DNA of 45,718 bases from Hungatella sp. (GCA_022796015.1 JAAWHU010000022.1:1-45718); one strand, 5' to 3'; numbered from the stretch's first letter, positions 30,899 through 41,209 are shown. Notes: generated from the letters alone by a model not told the origin. A program made the numbers and translations.

Positions 30899-32569
30899 AT
30901 GAAGACAGATATTCAGATTGCCCAGGAGGCAGCTATGCTGCCCATCAAGGATGTGGCGGCCGCCTATGGGATCAAAGAGGACGACCTGGAACTTTATGGC
31001 AGATACAAAGCCAAGCTGACAGACGAATTGTGGGATGAGATTAAGGAGCGGCAGGATGCCAAGCTGGTATTGGTGACTGCCATCAACCCGACTCCGGCAG
31101 GGGAAGGAAAGACTACCACCAGTGTAGGGCTGGGGGACGCTCTCTCAAAGCTTGGCAAAAAGACCTTGATCGCCCTGCGTGAACCCTCCTTAGGTCCCTG
31201 CTTTGGAATTAAAGGGGGAGCAGCTGGAGGCGGCTATGCCCAGGTGGTTCCCATGGAAGACTTAAATCTCCACTTTACAGGGGATTTTCATGCCATTACC
31301 TCCGCCAACAACCTGTTAGCCGCCCTTTTGGACAACCATATTCAGCAGGGCAATGCCCTGAACATTGATACCAGGCAGATTCTGTGGAAGCGGTGCCTTG
31401 ACATGAATGACAGGGTACTGAGAAATGTGGTCGTAGGCCTTGGAGCCAAGGCGGACGGCGTGGTGAGGGAAGACCATTTTGTGATTACAGTGGCTTCGGA
31501 GATTATGGCAATCCTCTGTCTGGCCAATGACATGGCGGATCTAAAGGAACGCCTTGGAAAGATTATTGTGGCTTACAATTATGCCGGGGAGCCGGTGACA
31601 GCCAAAGAGCTGAATGCAGTGGGAGCCATGGCCGCTCTCTTGAAGGATGCCATTAAACCTAACCTGATTCAGACCCTGGAGCATACGGGCGCTGTGGTTC
31701 ATGGCGGGCCTTTTGCCAATATCGCCCACGGCTGCAACAGTGTGCGGGCTACAAAGACGGCTCTGAAGCTTGCAGACATTGTGGTGACAGAGGCCGGGTT
31801 CGGAGCGGATCTCGGCGCCGAGAAGTTCCTGGATATCAAATGCCGTAAGGCTGGATTAAAGCCGGATGCCGTGGTTTTAGTAGCCACTGTGAGGGCATTG
31901 AAGTACAACGGCGGCGTGGCCAAGGCAGACCTTGGCACGGAGAATCTGGAGGCTCTGAAAAAGGGTATTGTGAACCTGGAAAAGCATATTGAAAATATTC
32001 ACAAATACGGGGTTCCCGTGGTAGTAACCCTGAATTCCTTCACCACGGATACGGAAGCGGAATATGAATATATTAAGCAGTTCTGTGAGGAGAAGGGCTG
32101 TGAGTTTGCCTTGTCTGAGGTGTGGGCAAAGGGCGGAGAGGGCGGAAGGGCTTTGGCCGAGAAGGTTCTTGCGACTCTTGAGACCAAGGAGAGCCATTAT
32201 AAGCCTCTCTATCCCGACGACATGAGCCTCTGCGACAAGATCGCCACAGTGGCCAAGGAGATCTACGGAGCGGATGGAGTTACCTATGCGCCGGCAGCCA
32301 AGAAGGCTCTTCAGAAGATAGAGGATATGGGATTTGGCAGCCTTCCCGTATGTATGGCAAAGACCCAGTATTCCCTGTCTGACGATCAGAACAAGCTTGG
32401 ACGGCCTGCGGGATTTTCTGTCAACGTAAGAGATGCCTATGTGTCGGCAGGCGCCGGGTTCGTGGTGGTGCTCACAGGAGCCATCATGACCATGCCCGGT
32501 CTGCCGAAGAAACCGGCGGCAGACAGCATTGATGTAGGCGAGGATGGGGCTATTACCGGATTATTCTAA
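30899..32569 (+). CDS. fhs: formate-tetrahydrofolate ligase
   Basis: 556 residues, full length. The N-terminus [16 protein letters not shown] is standard, and the P-loop [18 protein letters not shown] is at about 64-81. [27 protein letters not shown] and [16 protein letters not shown] are family signatures. It makes 10-formyl-THF from formate, THF and ATP, feeding purine synthesis (purN here) and formyl-Met-tRNA (fmt here), and the methyl branch of acetogenesis if the other genes exist; none of those are in this window. The start is ATG 30899, nine bases after GGAGG; ATG 30893 is only three bases from it and is less likely. murE begins 14 bases after the stop. Confidence 0.96.
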   Translation: MKTDIQIAQEAAMLPIKDVAAAYGIKEDDLELYGRYKAKLTDELWDEIKERQDAKLVLVTAINPTPAGEGKTTTSVGLGDALSKLGKKTLIALREPSLGPCFGIKGGAAGGGYAQVVPMEDLNLHFTGDFHAITSANNLLAALLDNHIQQGNALNIDTRQILWKRCLDMNDRVLRNVVVGLGAKADGVVREDHFVITVASEIMAILCLANDMADLKERLGKIIVAYNYAGEPVTAKELNAVGAMAALLKDAIKPNLIQTLEHTGAVVHGGPFANIAHGCNSVRATKTALKLADIVVTEAGFGADLGAEKFLDIKCRKAGLKPDAVVLVATVRALKYNGGVAKADLGTENLEALKKGIVNLEKHIENIHKYGVPVVVTLNSFTTDTEAEYEYIKQFCEEKGCEFALSEVWAKGGEGGRALAEKVLATLETKESHYKPLYPDDMSLCDKIATVAKEIYGADGVTYAPAAKKALQKIEDMGFGSLPVCMAKTQYSLSDDQNKLGRPAGFSVNVRDAYVSAGAGFVVVLTGAIMTMPGLPKKPAADSIDVGEDGAITGLF

Positions 32570-32583
32570 ATTTGGAGGAAGGC

Positions 32584-34095
32584 ATGAAGATATCAGAAAG
32601 CCTGAGTGAGATCAGACACACACTGCTCACGGGAGATAGGATGGCCCAGGCCGAACGTGTGGTGTACGACTCAAGAAAAGCCGGAGAGAATACGGTATTT
32701 GTATGTATGAAGGGCACCAAGGTGGATTCCCACACCTTTATCCCCAAGGTAATCCAGGCAGGGACAAGGGTACTGGTGGTTGAGAGGGACTTAGAGGAGC
32801 TGCCGGGCCCTCTTCCCCAGGGGATTACGGTGTTTCAGGTTGATAACGGGAGGGAGGCCTTGGCCTGTCTCTCGGCAGCCCAGTTCGGATATCCTGCACG
32901 AAAAATGATCTGTATCGGAGTCACGGGAACCAAAGGAAAGACCACGACCACTTACATGATCAAGGCGGTTTTGGAGGCAGCAGGGGAGAAGGTGGGGCTG
33001 ATCGGGACGGCAGGCGCCGTGATCGGAGATACCACCTACCCCACCATGAACACTACGCCGGAATCCTATGAGCTTCATCAGTACTTTGACCAGATGGTGA
33101 GGGAAGGGTGCCGGTATATGATTATGGAAGTGTCCTCTCAGGGAATCAAGATGCATCGAACCCATGGGATCCAGTTTGATTACGGGATTTTTACCAACAT
33201 ATCCAGAGATCACATCGGGCCTGAGGAGCACGCGGATTTTGAGGAATATCTGTACTTCAAATCCCGGATTTTTAATCAGTGCAAGGTCGGGCTTGTGAAC
33301 CGGGATGACGAGCATTTCCAGGAGATCATAAAGGATGCCTCCTGCAGGCTTTATACCTACAGCCTGGAGGAGACAGGGGATTTTACGGCATCAGACATTC
33401 GGTATGTGTCGGAGCCTGATTTTGTAGGCTTGGAATTTCTTGTGAAAGGCATGACAGAGCTGGATGTAAAGGTGAACATCCCGGGAAAATTCAACGTGTA
33501 CAACGCCATGGCGGCGGTGTGCCTGTGCAGCTTTTTTGACCTTCCAGAGGATGCCGTCTGCCATGCCCTGATGCATCTGTCTGTCAACGGCCGTATGGAG
33601 ATTGTCCACACATCGGCCCGGTGCACGGTGATCGTGGATTATGCCCACAACGGGGTCAGCATGGAGAACCTGTTAAAGACCCTTCGGGATTACAAGCCAA
33701 AGAGGCTGGTGTGCGTCTTTGGCTGCGGAGGCAACCGCTCCAAGGACAGAAGATATTCCATGGGAGAGATCGGCGGTAAGCTGGCGGATCTGTGTATTCT
33801 GACTGCCGATAATTCCAGGTATGAGAGGACAGAAGATATTATTGCGGACATCAGGGAAAGAGTGGAAAAGGCAGGGGGGGCCTATGTGGAGATTCCGGAT
33901 CGCAGGGAGGCCATCGAGTACAGCATTACCCATGCCATGCCGGGAGATATGATCGCCGTAATCGGCAAGGGCCATGAGGATTATCAGGAGATCAACGGCG
34001 TAAGGCATCCCTTCCTGGACCGTCAGGTAATCGAAGAAGTAATAGGAAGATTAGAACAGGAGAACGGAGGTGGAGGCACATTATGGAACACATGA
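32584..34095 (+). CDS. murE: UDP-N-acetylmuramoyl-tripeptide synthetase (MurE-type ligase)
   Basis: 503 residues with the Mur ligase three-domain layout. The N-terminal domain (ERVVYDSRKAGENTVFVCMK) binds UDP-MurNAc. The P-loop is GVTGTKGKTTTTYMI near residue 115, and MEVSSQGIKMHR and the HVGPEEHxDFEEY-like IGPEEHADFEEYL follow. The residue-3 selector loop reads TADNSRYE near 408: the Arg of the mDAP-type DNPR motif is kept but Pro is replaced by Ser, so meso-diaminopimelate is likely but not certain. The start is ATG 32584, five bases after GGAGGAAGG. It overlaps murF by 13 bases and is translationally coupled. A second MurE elsewhere in the genome is possible. Confidence 0.9.
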   Translation: MKISESLSEIRHTLLTGDRMAQAERVVYDSRKAGENTVFVCMKGTKVDSHTFIPKVIQAGTRVLVVERDLEELPGPLPQGITVFQVDNGREALACLSAAQFGYPARKMICIGVTGTKGKTTTTYMIKAVLEAAGEKVGLIGTAGAVIGDTTYPTMNTTPESYELHQYFDQMVREGCRYMIMEVSSQGIKMHRTHGIQFDYGIFTNISRDHIGPEEHADFEEYLYFKSRIFNQCKVGLVNRDDEHFQEIIKDASCRLYTYSLEETGDFTASDIRYVSEPDFVGLEFLVKGMTELDVKVNIPGKFNVYNAMAAVCLCSFFDLPEDAVCHALMHLSVNGRMEIVHTSARCTVIVDYAHNGVSMENLLKTLRDYKPKRLVCVFGCGGNRSKDRRYSMGEIGGKLADLCILTADNSRYERTEDIIADIRERVEKAGGAYVEIPDRREAIEYSITHAMPGDMIAVIGKGHEDYQEINGVRHPFLDRQVIEEVIGRLEQENGGGGTLWNT

Positions 34096-35474
34096 CGGCG
34101 GGCCATATTGCAGAAGCCTGCAGAGGGCGGATCCTTTTTGGCAGCCCGGACACTGTTCTTAAGAATATCAGCCTGGATTCCAGAACCATGAAGGGGGACG
34201 ATCTGTTCGTTCCCCTTATTGGGGAGAATACAGACGCCCATGACTATATTTCCCAGGCCATGGATAACGGGGCGGCTGCGGTTTTCACGAGCCGCCATGA
34301 TCAGGTGCCGGACTGGGGACAGAGGCCGGGAAGGGTCTGGATTAGGGTGGAGGATACCAAGAAAGCCCTTCAGGAGGTAGGCAGATTCTGCCGGCGGAGG
34401 CTTCACATCCCTCTCATCGGAATCACGGGAAGCGTGGGCAAGACCACCACACGGGAGATTGTGGCGGCGGCCCTGTCCCCCGGGTACCAGGTGTTTAAAA
34501 CTCCAGGCAACTACAACAGCCAGGTGGGAGTGCCGGTTACTCTTTCCGAGATCCGAAAGGCAGATGAGATCGCCGTCATTGAGCTGGGTATGAGCATGCC
34601 TGGGGAGATGACGGTGATTGCCGAGATCGCCCAGGTGGATATGGCGGTGATTACCAACATCGGCGTCTCTCATATGGGACAGTTGGGAAGCCAGGAGAAT
34701 ATCTACCGGGAGAAGATGGCCATTCAGGACGGACTGAAGGCCGGGGGAACCTTGATTCTCAACGGAGACGACCCATGGCTTAAAGACAGCCGGGCAAAGG
34801 AGGGCTGCCAGACCATCTATTACGGAACAGGCGCCCACTGTCATTACCGGGCAGAGAATATAGAGATAAAGGATGGGTATCCTGCCTTTACGGCAGTAGG
34901 GGGAGGGGAGAGAGTTCCCGTGAAGCTGAGGGTTATGGGGGCCCACCAGGTGGGCAATGCCCTGGCGGCCCTGGCCGTGGCTCATCTCAACGGAGTCCCA
35001 CTGGCAAAGGCGGCAAAGGCTTTAGAACAATTCAAAGGATATAAGGGGCGGCAGCAGCGCTGGGAGGGGGATGGCATAACCCTTATTGACGATACCTACA
35101 ATGCCAGCCCTGATTCCATGAAGGCGGCAGTGGATATTCTTTCCTCTATTGTCAATGCCGGCCGGCGCATTGCGGTCCTGGCGGATATGAAGGAATTGGG
35201 AGAGGAGGCTCTTAAGTACCACGCAGAAGTGGGAGCCCATGTGGGAGCAAGCCGGGTGGATCTTCTTGTGACCTACGGACAGCTGGCTGCAGAGATACAA
35301 AAGGAAGCAAAAAGATGCCGGCCGGATCTTCACACCCTTCATTTTGAAAACAGGGATGAACTGGAAGCCTATCTTTTAAAAGAGGTCTGCCGGGGCGACG
35401 CCGTTCTTTTGAAGGGCTCCAACAGTATGAAGTTAGGAGAAGTGGCAGAGCATGTATGCCAACATCATCATTGA
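34083..35474 (+). CDS. murF: UDP-N-acetylmuramoyl-tripeptide-D-alanyl-D-alanine ligase
   Basis: 463 residues. The Mur ligase P-loop is GITGSVGKTTTREIVAAAL near residue 112, then TPGNYNSQVGVPVTL, VIELGMSMPGEM and AVITNIGVSHMGQLGS, which are MurF-specific. The C-terminal domain has IDDTYNASPDSMKAAVDIL, another MurF hallmark. It adds D-Ala-D-Ala to the tripeptide in the cytoplasm. The start ATG 34083 follows GGAGG by seven bases within the end of murE. It overlaps priA by 23 bases; both couplings are tight. Confidence 0.96.
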   Translation: MEHMTAGHIAEACRGRILFGSPDTVLKNISLDSRTMKGDDLFVPLIGENTDAHDYISQAMDNGAAAVFTSRHDQVPDWGQRPGRVWIRVEDTKKALQEVGRFCRRRLHIPLIGITGSVGKTTTREIVAAALSPGYQVFKTPGNYNSQVGVPVTLSEIRKADEIAVIELGMSMPGEMTVIAEIAQVDMAVITNIGVSHMGQLGSQENIYREKMAIQDGLKAGGTLILNGDDPWLKDSRAKEGCQTIYYGTGAHCHYRAENIEIKDGYPAFTAVGGGERVPVKLRVMGAHQVGNALAALAVAHLNGVPLAKAAKALEQFKGYKGRQQRWEGDGITLIDDTYNASPDSMKAAVDILSSIVNAGRRIAVLADMKELGEEALKYHAEVGAHVGASRVDLLVTYGQLAAEIQKEAKRCRPDLHTLHFENRDELEAYLLKEVCRGDAVLLKGSNSMKLGEVAEHVCQHHH

Positions 35475-37668
35475 TATTTCCCATGAGAAGGTGGATAAGG
35501 TTTTTCAGTACCGGATTCCTAAGGAGCTTGAAGGCAGGGTCGTAGTGGGAAGCCAGGTAGAGATCCCTTTCGGGGCCTCCAACCGTCTGCGTAAAGGCTA
35601 TGTGGTGGCAGTGACCGAGACGGCGGAATATGATACGGGACGTATGAAAGAGATAGCCGGGATTGTCGCCCGCAGTGTGACGGCGGAGTCCCGGCTTATT
35701 CGCCTTGCCTGGTGGATGAAGGAGCGGTACGGCTCCACCATGAACCAGGCTTTAAAGACCGTACTTCCGGTAAAGCAGAAGATCAGGCCTAAGGAGAATC
35801 GGTTCATCCGCCGCCTCATTACTGCCCAGGAGGCAAGGGAGGCGGCAAAGGAGGCAGGGGAAAAGCATTATCAGGCCAGGCAGAGGCTTTTTACGGCTTT
35901 GGCCGACATGGAGGAGATTCCCTACCAGATGGCAGTAAACCAGATGCGTCTGTCAGCCTCCACCTTAAAGCCTTTGGCGGAGAAGGGGATTATCGCTTTG
36001 GAATCGGAGACCATATTCAGGAATCCCCAGGTCAGAGGACAAGGAGAGAGACAGAGGGTATGCCTGAACCAGGGACAGGCTGCCGTCGTCGCAGACTTTG
36101 TATCCCGCTATGATGCAGGCATCCGGGAGACTGCCCTGCTTTACGGAGTGACGGGAAGCGGTAAGACGGAGGTATATATGGAGATCATCGACCATGTTCT
36201 CAGAGAAGGGCGGCAGGTGATTGTCCTGATTCCTGAGATTGCCCTTACCTACCAGACGGTTCTCAGATTCTATGGACGTTTTGGAAGCCAGGTGTCCATA
36301 ATCAATTCCAGAATGTCGGCCGGGGAGCGGTATGACCAGTTTGAACGGGCTAAAAACGGCCAGGTACGGATCATCATAGGACCCAGGTCCGCACTGTTTA
36401 CCCCGTTTCCCGACCTGGGGCTGATCATCATGGATGAGGAGCATGAGACTGCCTACAAAAGTGAGATTTCTCCCCGGTATCACGGAAGGGAGGTTGCAGG
36501 ATATCTGGCTGCCATGACCAAGGCTTCCCTGATTCTCGGTTCCGCCACGCCCTCTCTTGAGGCCTATACCAGGGCGTTAAAGGGGGAGTACCGCCTGTAC
36601 ACTCTGAAAGAGAGAGCCAAGAAAGACAGTCATATGGCGGCGGTCCGGGTTGTGGATTTAAGGGAGGAGTTAAAAGACGGCAACAAATCCATTTTCAGCA
36701 GATGCCTTCGGGAGGCCATGGAACAGAGGCTTAAATCAGGTGAGCAGACCATGCTTTTTATGAACCGGCGGGGCTATGCAAACTTTGTATCCTGCCGTTC
36801 CTGCGGGGAGGCCATCCGCTGCCCCCACTGCGATGTGACCCTGACTTTTCACTACGGGCAGAAGCTGGTGTGCCATTACTGCGGCCATGAGAGGAAGGTG
36901 CCTGACCGGTGTCCGGCCTGCGGTTCCCCCTACATTGCCGGCTTTGGCACGGGGACTCAGAAGATTGAGGAGCTTACAGGGAAGATGTTTCCGAAGGCCA
37001 GGATCCTGCGGATGGACATGGACACCACGTCAAAGAAAGACAGCCATGAGGAGATTCTCTCTGCCTTCGCCCAGGGCCGGGCGGACATTCTCATCGGAAC
37101 CCAGATGATTGTCAAGGGACATGATTTTCCTAATGTGACTCTGGTAGGCGTGCTGGCGGCGGATCTGTCTTTGTATACGTCGGATTTTAGATGCGGGGAA
37201 CGGACCTTTCAGCTTCTTACCCAGGCTGCAGGGCGTGCGGGGAGGGACGAGCTGGCCGGGGAGGTGATTATTCAGACCTACAATCCGGAACACTACAGCA
37301 TTGCCTGTGCCGCAGGCCAGGATTATGAAGGATTTTACCACAAGGAGATGGTGTACCGTCAGGTGCTGGGTTACCCGCCCTCCTGTGAGCTTATGGCGGT
37401 GATGGCCTCCTGCGGCTCAGAGGAAGAGCTGGAGACAGCCATGAAGGCGTTGGGAAAATGGGTCTCAGAGGCTTTAAACGTTCGGGAAATTCAGGTCATC
37501 GGCCCGGCCCAGGCCACGGTTTACAAAGTTAATGATATCTATAGAAAAATTTTATACTTGAAACATGAAAATTATGATATACTAATAAAATTGAAAAACC
37601 ATTTGGATGAACAATACAGACTGGCACCATGGCGCAATCATGTGACGGTTCAGTTTGATTTTGCATAA
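35452..37668 (+). CDS. priA: primosomal replication-restart helicase PriA
   Basis: 738 residues. The N-terminal 3'-end-binding domain opens with ANIIIDISHEKVDKVFQYRI. The helicase has Walker A YGVTGSGKTEVYM near 233, MDEEHETAYKS near 327 (DEEH box), and LGSATPSLEAY. The zinc domain at about 445-500 has eight Cys in CRSCGEAIRCPHC, CHYC and CPAC pairs. GTQMIVKGHDFPNVTLVG and LLTQAAGRAGRD are motifs V and VI. It reloads the replicative helicase at stalled forks. The ATG 35452 lies within murF with only a distant AGGAG upstream, so translation probably depends on murF. Confidence 0.96.
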   Translation: MYANIIIDISHEKVDKVFQYRIPKELEGRVVVGSQVEIPFGASNRLRKGYVVAVTETAEYDTGRMKEIAGIVARSVTAESRLIRLAWWMKERYGSTMNQALKTVLPVKQKIRPKENRFIRRLITAQEAREAAKEAGEKHYQARQRLFTALADMEEIPYQMAVNQMRLSASTLKPLAEKGIIALESETIFRNPQVRGQGERQRVCLNQGQAAVVADFVSRYDAGIRETALLYGVTGSGKTEVYMEIIDHVLREGRQVIVLIPEIALTYQTVLRFYGRFGSQVSIINSRMSAGERYDQFERAKNGQVRIIIGPRSALFTPFPDLGLIIMDEEHETAYKSEISPRYHGREVAGYLAAMTKASLILGSATPSLEAYTRALKGEYRLYTLKERAKKDSHMAAVRVVDLREELKDGNKSIFSRCLREAMEQRLKSGEQTMLFMNRRGYANFVSCRSCGEAIRCPHCDVTLTFHYGQKLVCHYCGHERKVPDRCPACGSPYIAGFGTGTQKIEELTGKMFPKARILRMDMDTTSKKDSHEEILSAFAQGRADILIGTQMIVKGHDFPNVTLVGVLAADLSLYTSDFRCGERTFQLLTQAAGRAGRDELAGEVIIQTYNPEHYSIACAAGQDYEGFYHKEMVYRQVLGYPPSCELMAVMASCGSEEELETAMKALGKWVSEALNVREIQVIGPAQATVYKVNDIYRKILYLKHENYDILIKLKNHLDEQYRLAPWRNHVTVQFDFA

Positions 37669-37712
37669 AAGTCCTGGGCAGGGGCGTAAGGAAGAGTAGG
37701 AGGATAAAGGCA

Positions 37713-38201
37713 ATGGCGCTTAGGCATGTGAGAACAATGGGAGACGAGATTCTCTATAAGAAGTGTAAGACGGTGAATCTGATGACACCGCGTACCTTAC
37801 AGCTGATTGAGGATATGTTTGAAACTATGTATGAGAACTGCGGAGTGGGGCTTGCAGCTCCTCAGGTAGGTATCCTGAAACAGATTGTAGTCATTGATGT
37901 GGACGATGGGAACCAGTATCTGCTGATTAACCCGGAGATTATTGAGGAGGAAGGAAGCCAGACAGGCCATGAGGGATGCTTAAGCGTGCCCGGCAAGTCG
38001 GGGATTGTCACAAGACCCCAGAGGGTGAAGGTGAAGGCTCTTGACGAGAACCTGGAGGAGTTTATTCTGGAGGGCGAGGGCATGCTTGCCAGGGCCATCT
38101 GCCATGAGTGCGACCATCTTAAGGGCGAGCTGTATGTCTCCCATGTGGAAGGGGAGCTGATGGATGTGGAAGATCTGGAGGAAGAGGGGGACGAGGAATA
38201 A
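37713..38201 (+). CDS. def: peptide deformylase
   Basis: 162 residues. All three PDF motifs are present: GVGLAAPQVG near 43-52, EGCLSVPG near 88, and the metal-binding CHECDH near 129-134. It removes the formyl group from new proteins using Fe2+. The start ATG 37713 follows GGAGG by about ten bases. The next gene, fmt, puts the formyl group on, and starts one base after the stop of this gene; the pair is the usual Firmicute arrangement after priA. Confidence 0.97.
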   Translation: MALRHVRTMGDEILYKKCKTVNLMTPRTLQLIEDMFETMYENCGVGLAAPQVGILKQIVVIDVDDGNQYLLINPEIIEEEGSQTGHEGCLSVPGKSGIVTRPQRVKVKALDENLEEFILEGEGMLARAICHECDHLKGELYVSHVEGELMDVEDLEEEGDEE

Positions 38202-38202
38202 G

Positions 38203-39144
38203 ATGCGGATTGTATTTATGGGAACCCCTGAGTTCTCCGTGCCTGTGCTGGAGGCTCTTGTGAAGGAGGGCCATGACATAGCAGGAGTAGTGACCCAGCC
38301 GGATAAGCCCAGGGGAAGAGGCAAGGCAGTGCTTATGCCGCCTGTAAAGGAGAAGGCCTTGGAGTACGGTATCAAGGTGTACCAGCCCGTGAAGGTGAGG
38401 GAGCCGGAATTTATCCAGGTATTAAAAGGGCTTGAGCCGGATATTATGGTGGTAGTGGCCTTCGGGCAGATTCTGCCGGGGACGGTTCTTGAGATTCCGC
38501 CTCTTGGCTGTGTCAACATCCATGCCTCCCTTCTTCCCAAGTACCGGGGAGCCGCCCCCATTCAGTGGGCCATCATTGATGGGGAGAAGGAGACGGGAGT
38601 CACCACCATGATGATGGATGAAGGGCTGGATACGGGAGACATGCTGTTAAAGACCGTGGTGCCGGTGGCAGAGGATGAGACGGGAGACAGCCTTCATGAC
38701 AAGCTGAGCGCCGCCGGAGCAGGCCTGATTATAGAGACCCTGCGGAGGATAGAGGATGGCACCATTGTGCGGATTCCTCAGACCGAGGAGGGGACCTGCT
38801 ATGCAAAGATGTTGAAAAAGACCATGGGAGATATGGACTGGACCATGGAGGCTGAGGCCTTAGAGCGGCTGGTGAGAGGACTGAATTCCTGGCCGGGAAC
38901 CTATACCGGATGGAACGGGAAGACCTTAAAGATCTGGAAGGCCCAGGCCTTAAGCTGCGAGTATGATGGCGTCTGCGGGGAGGTGGTTCATGTGGACAAA
39001 GACAGGATTCTGGTAAAGACCGGAAAGGGAACCCTGTCCCTTCTGGAGCTGCAGCCAGAGGGCAAGAAGCGCATGGATGCCAGTGCCTTTTTAAGAGGCT
39101 ATCCCGTGAAGGCCCATACGGTATTTGCCGTGAAGACCGAGTGA
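38203..39144 (+). CDS. fmt: methionyl-tRNA formyltransferase
   Basis: 313 residues. MRIVFMGTPEFSVPVLEAL is the N-terminal nucleotide-like fold, TQPDKPRGRGK the tRNA-acceptor loop, and VNIHASLLPKYRGAAPIQWA with MDEGLDTGDML the formyl-transfer site (Asn, His, Asp as in PurN). The C-terminal beta-barrel (ALERLVRGLNSWPGTYT) binds tRNA. It uses 10-formyl-THF, which fhs supplies. The start is ATG 38203, one base after the def stop, with GAGGAA inside def as the ribosome site. Confidence 0.97.
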   Translation: MRIVFMGTPEFSVPVLEALVKEGHDIAGVVTQPDKPRGRGKAVLMPPVKEKALEYGIKVYQPVKVREPEFIQVLKGLEPDIMVVVAFGQILPGTVLEIPPLGCVNIHASLLPKYRGAAPIQWAIIDGEKETGVTTMMMDEGLDTGDMLLKTVVPVAEDETGDSLHDKLSAAGAGLIIETLRRIEDGTIVRIPQTEEGTCYAKMLKKTMGDMDWTMEAEALERLVRGLNSWPGTYTGWNGKTLKIWKAQALSCEYDGVCGEVVHVDKDRILVKTGKGTLSLLELQPEGKKRMDASAFLRGYPVKAHTVFAVKTE

Positions 39145-39162
39145 GAAAGGAGTTGTTGAGGT

Positions 39163-39873
39163 ATGCTTGGTGGTTATTATGGATTTGGGTTTGATCCCAC
39201 GATGATTCTTCTGCTTATAGGAACGATGCTTTCTCTGGCAGCATCCTCCAGGGTCAACAGTACATTTTCAAGATATTCAAAGGTGCGCAGCACCACAGGC
39301 ATGACAGGTGCGGAAGCGGCCAGAAGGCTTCTTCAGTCTCAGGGAATCTATGATGTAAGCGTGCAGTCCGTGACGGGAAGCCTGACGGATCACTACGACC
39401 CCAGGACCAAGACGGTGAATCTGTCCGAGAGCGTGTATGGTTCCGCTTCCGTGGCTGCCATCGGCGTGGCTTCTCACGAGTGCGGCCATGCAATCCAGGA
39501 TAACCGGGGCTATGTGCCCCTGAGGATGCGTGCGGCATTTGTCCCTGTGGCTAATTTCGGAAGCAAGCTTTCCTGGCCTCTCATCCTTCTGGGCTTGATA
39601 CTGGGAGGAAGCAACATGTTGATTCGGATCGGCATCTGGATGTTCCTTATGGTGGTCCTGTTTCAGCTTATTACCCTGCCTGTGGAGTTCAATGCCTCCA
39701 GCAGGGCCGTACAGCTGGTGGATCAGCTGGGGATCTTAAGCGGACAGGAGGTACAGCAGACAAGAAGCGTTCTGGGCGCGGCGGCCCTCACCTACGTGGC
39801 GGCAGCGGCGGCATCGGTTTTACAGCTTCTTCGTCTGATTATACTGTTTGGAGGCAACAGAAGACGTGACTAA
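39163..39873 (+). CDS. zinc metallopeptidase, YugP family
   Basis: 236 residues. An N-terminal membrane segment (MILLLIGTMLSLAASS) is followed by a soluble domain with the metalloprotease motif SHECGHAIQ at about 103-111. Two or more hydrophobic segments follow (WPLILLGLILGG; IGIWMFLMVVLFQLI), then LPVEFNASSRA, whose Glu is the likely third metal ligand. This is the YugP/Zn-dependent membrane protease family (PF04298), common between fmt and rsmB in Clostridia. The substrate is unknown. ATG 39163 follows AAAGGAG. The end overlaps the start region of rsmB. Confidence 0.93.
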   Translation: MLGGYYGFGFDPTMILLLIGTMLSLAASSRVNSTFSRYSKVRSTTGMTGAEAARRLLQSQGIYDVSVQSVTGSLTDHYDPRTKTVNLSESVYGSASVAAIGVASHECGHAIQDNRGYVPLRMRAAFVPVANFGSKLSWPLILLGLILGGSNMLIRIGIWMFLMVVLFQLITLPVEFNASSRAVQLVDQLGILSGQEVQQTRSVLGAAALTYVAAAAASVLQLLRLIILFGGNRRRD

Positions 39874-41209
39874 AGAAAAAGAAGAAAAGCAGATGAATGT
39901 CAGGGAACTGACAGTGGATATTCTTTTAGAAGTTCTGGAAAAGGGAGGCTTAAGCCATGTGGTCCTCAATCAGGCCCTGGGGAAATACCAGTATCTGAAA
40001 AAAGAAGACCGGGCATTTGTCACCAGGGTGACAGAAGGGACTCTGGAATACCTGATTCAGATAGACTATGTAATCAATCAGTATTCATCTGTGAAGGTAG
40101 GAAAGATGAAGCCCTTTATCCGGACTCTGCTGCGGATGTCGGCCTATCAGATCCTGTATCTCGACAGGATTCCGGACAGCGCCGTGTGCAATGAAGCGGT
40201 TAAGCTGGCGGTAAAACGGAGGTTTGCCGGCCTCAAAGGATTTGTCAACGGCGTGCTTCGGACCATTTCACGTAAGAAGGAGCATCTGGAGTTTTCCGAC
40301 GAATCCATCCGTTATTCCGCTCCCTGCTGGCTCATGGACATGTGGAAGGACAGGTATTCTCAGGATGTGGTTCACAAGATGCTGGCCTCGTTTTTGGAAA
40401 AGCGTGATCTTCATGTGCGGTGCAGCCTGGGGAGGGCCTCCAAGAAGGAGATCATGGACAGCCTGGCCCGTCAAGGTGTACAGGTAAAGGAAAGCGAATA
40501 TCTGGACAGTGTGCTTTTGCTGGAACGAATTAATTATCTGGAGGCCCTGGAGGCCTTTCAGAAGGGGTGGATTCAGGTGCAGGATCTTAGCTCCTGCTTG
40601 GTGGCATTAGCCGCCGCCCCCAAAAAGGGGGATTATTGTATTGATGTGTGCGGTGCTCCCGGAGGAAAAAGCCTTCATATGGCGGACCTTCTTGGAGGCA
40701 CAGGCTTTGTGGAGGTACGGGATATCAGCCTGCAGAAGGTTTCCATGATTCAGGAGAATATCCGGCGTCTGGGAATGTCCAATATGGAGGCAGTGGTTAT
40801 GGATGCCCTGAAGCTTCACGAGGCGTCAAAAGAGAAAGCAGATGTGGTGCTGGCGGATCTGCCCTGTTCAGGCCTTGGGATTATAGGCCGCAAGCCGGAT
40901 ATTAAAATCAGGATGACACCGGAGTCCATAGAGGACTTAAGCCGTCTTCAGAGAGAGATTCTGTCGGTGGTGTGGCAGTATGTGAAGCCCGGGGGAACCC
41001 TGGTGTACAGTACCTGTACCATCAGCAGAAAAGAGAATGAGGAGAATGCTGCCTGGTTTGCGGATCATTATCCATTTCAGGCAGTGAATATAGAAGGAAG
41101 GTTAGGCAATAAGATACAGTCAGAGACCATGAAGCAGGGGTATCTCCAGCTTCTTCCGGGAATTGACCCGGGGGATGGCTTCTTTCTGGCAGTATTTGAA
41201 CGAATATGA
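39866..41209 (+). CDS. rsmB: 16S rRNA m5C967 methyltransferase RsmB
   Basis: About 447 residues. The N-terminal NusB-like domain (NVRELTVDILLEVLEKGGLS to FVNGVLRTISRKK) is followed by the SAM-binding site DVCGAPGGKSLHMADLL, near residue 260. The two catalytic Cys are in DLPCSGLGIIGRKPDIK and YSTCTISRKENEEN. It methylates C967 of 16S rRNA. The start is uncertain: GTG 39866 is 11 bases after GGAGG at 39850-39854 and overlaps yugP, while ATG 39893 gives the commoner N-terminus MNVREL but has no clear ribosome site. The stop overlaps the rlmN start (ATGA). Confidence 0.92.
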   Translation: MTKEKEEKQMNVRELTVDILLEVLEKGGLSHVVLNQALGKYQYLKKEDRAFVTRVTEGTLEYLIQIDYVINQYSSVKVGKMKPFIRTLLRMSAYQILYLDRIPDSAVCNEAVKLAVKRRFAGLKGFVNGVLRTISRKKEHLEFSDESIRYSAPCWLMDMWKDRYSQDVVHKMLASFLEKRDLHVRCSLGRASKKEIMDSLARQGVQVKESEYLDSVLLLERINYLEALEAFQKGWIQVQDLSSCLVALAAAPKKGDYCIDVCGAPGGKSLHMADLLGGTGFVEVRDISLQKVSMIQENIRRLGMSNMEAVVMDALKLHEASKEKADVVLADLPCSGLGIIGRKPDIKIRMTPESIEDLSRLQREILSVVWQYVKPGGTLVYSTCTISRKENEENAAWFADHYPFQAVNIEGRLGNKIQSETMKQGYLQLLPGIDPGDGFFLAVFERI

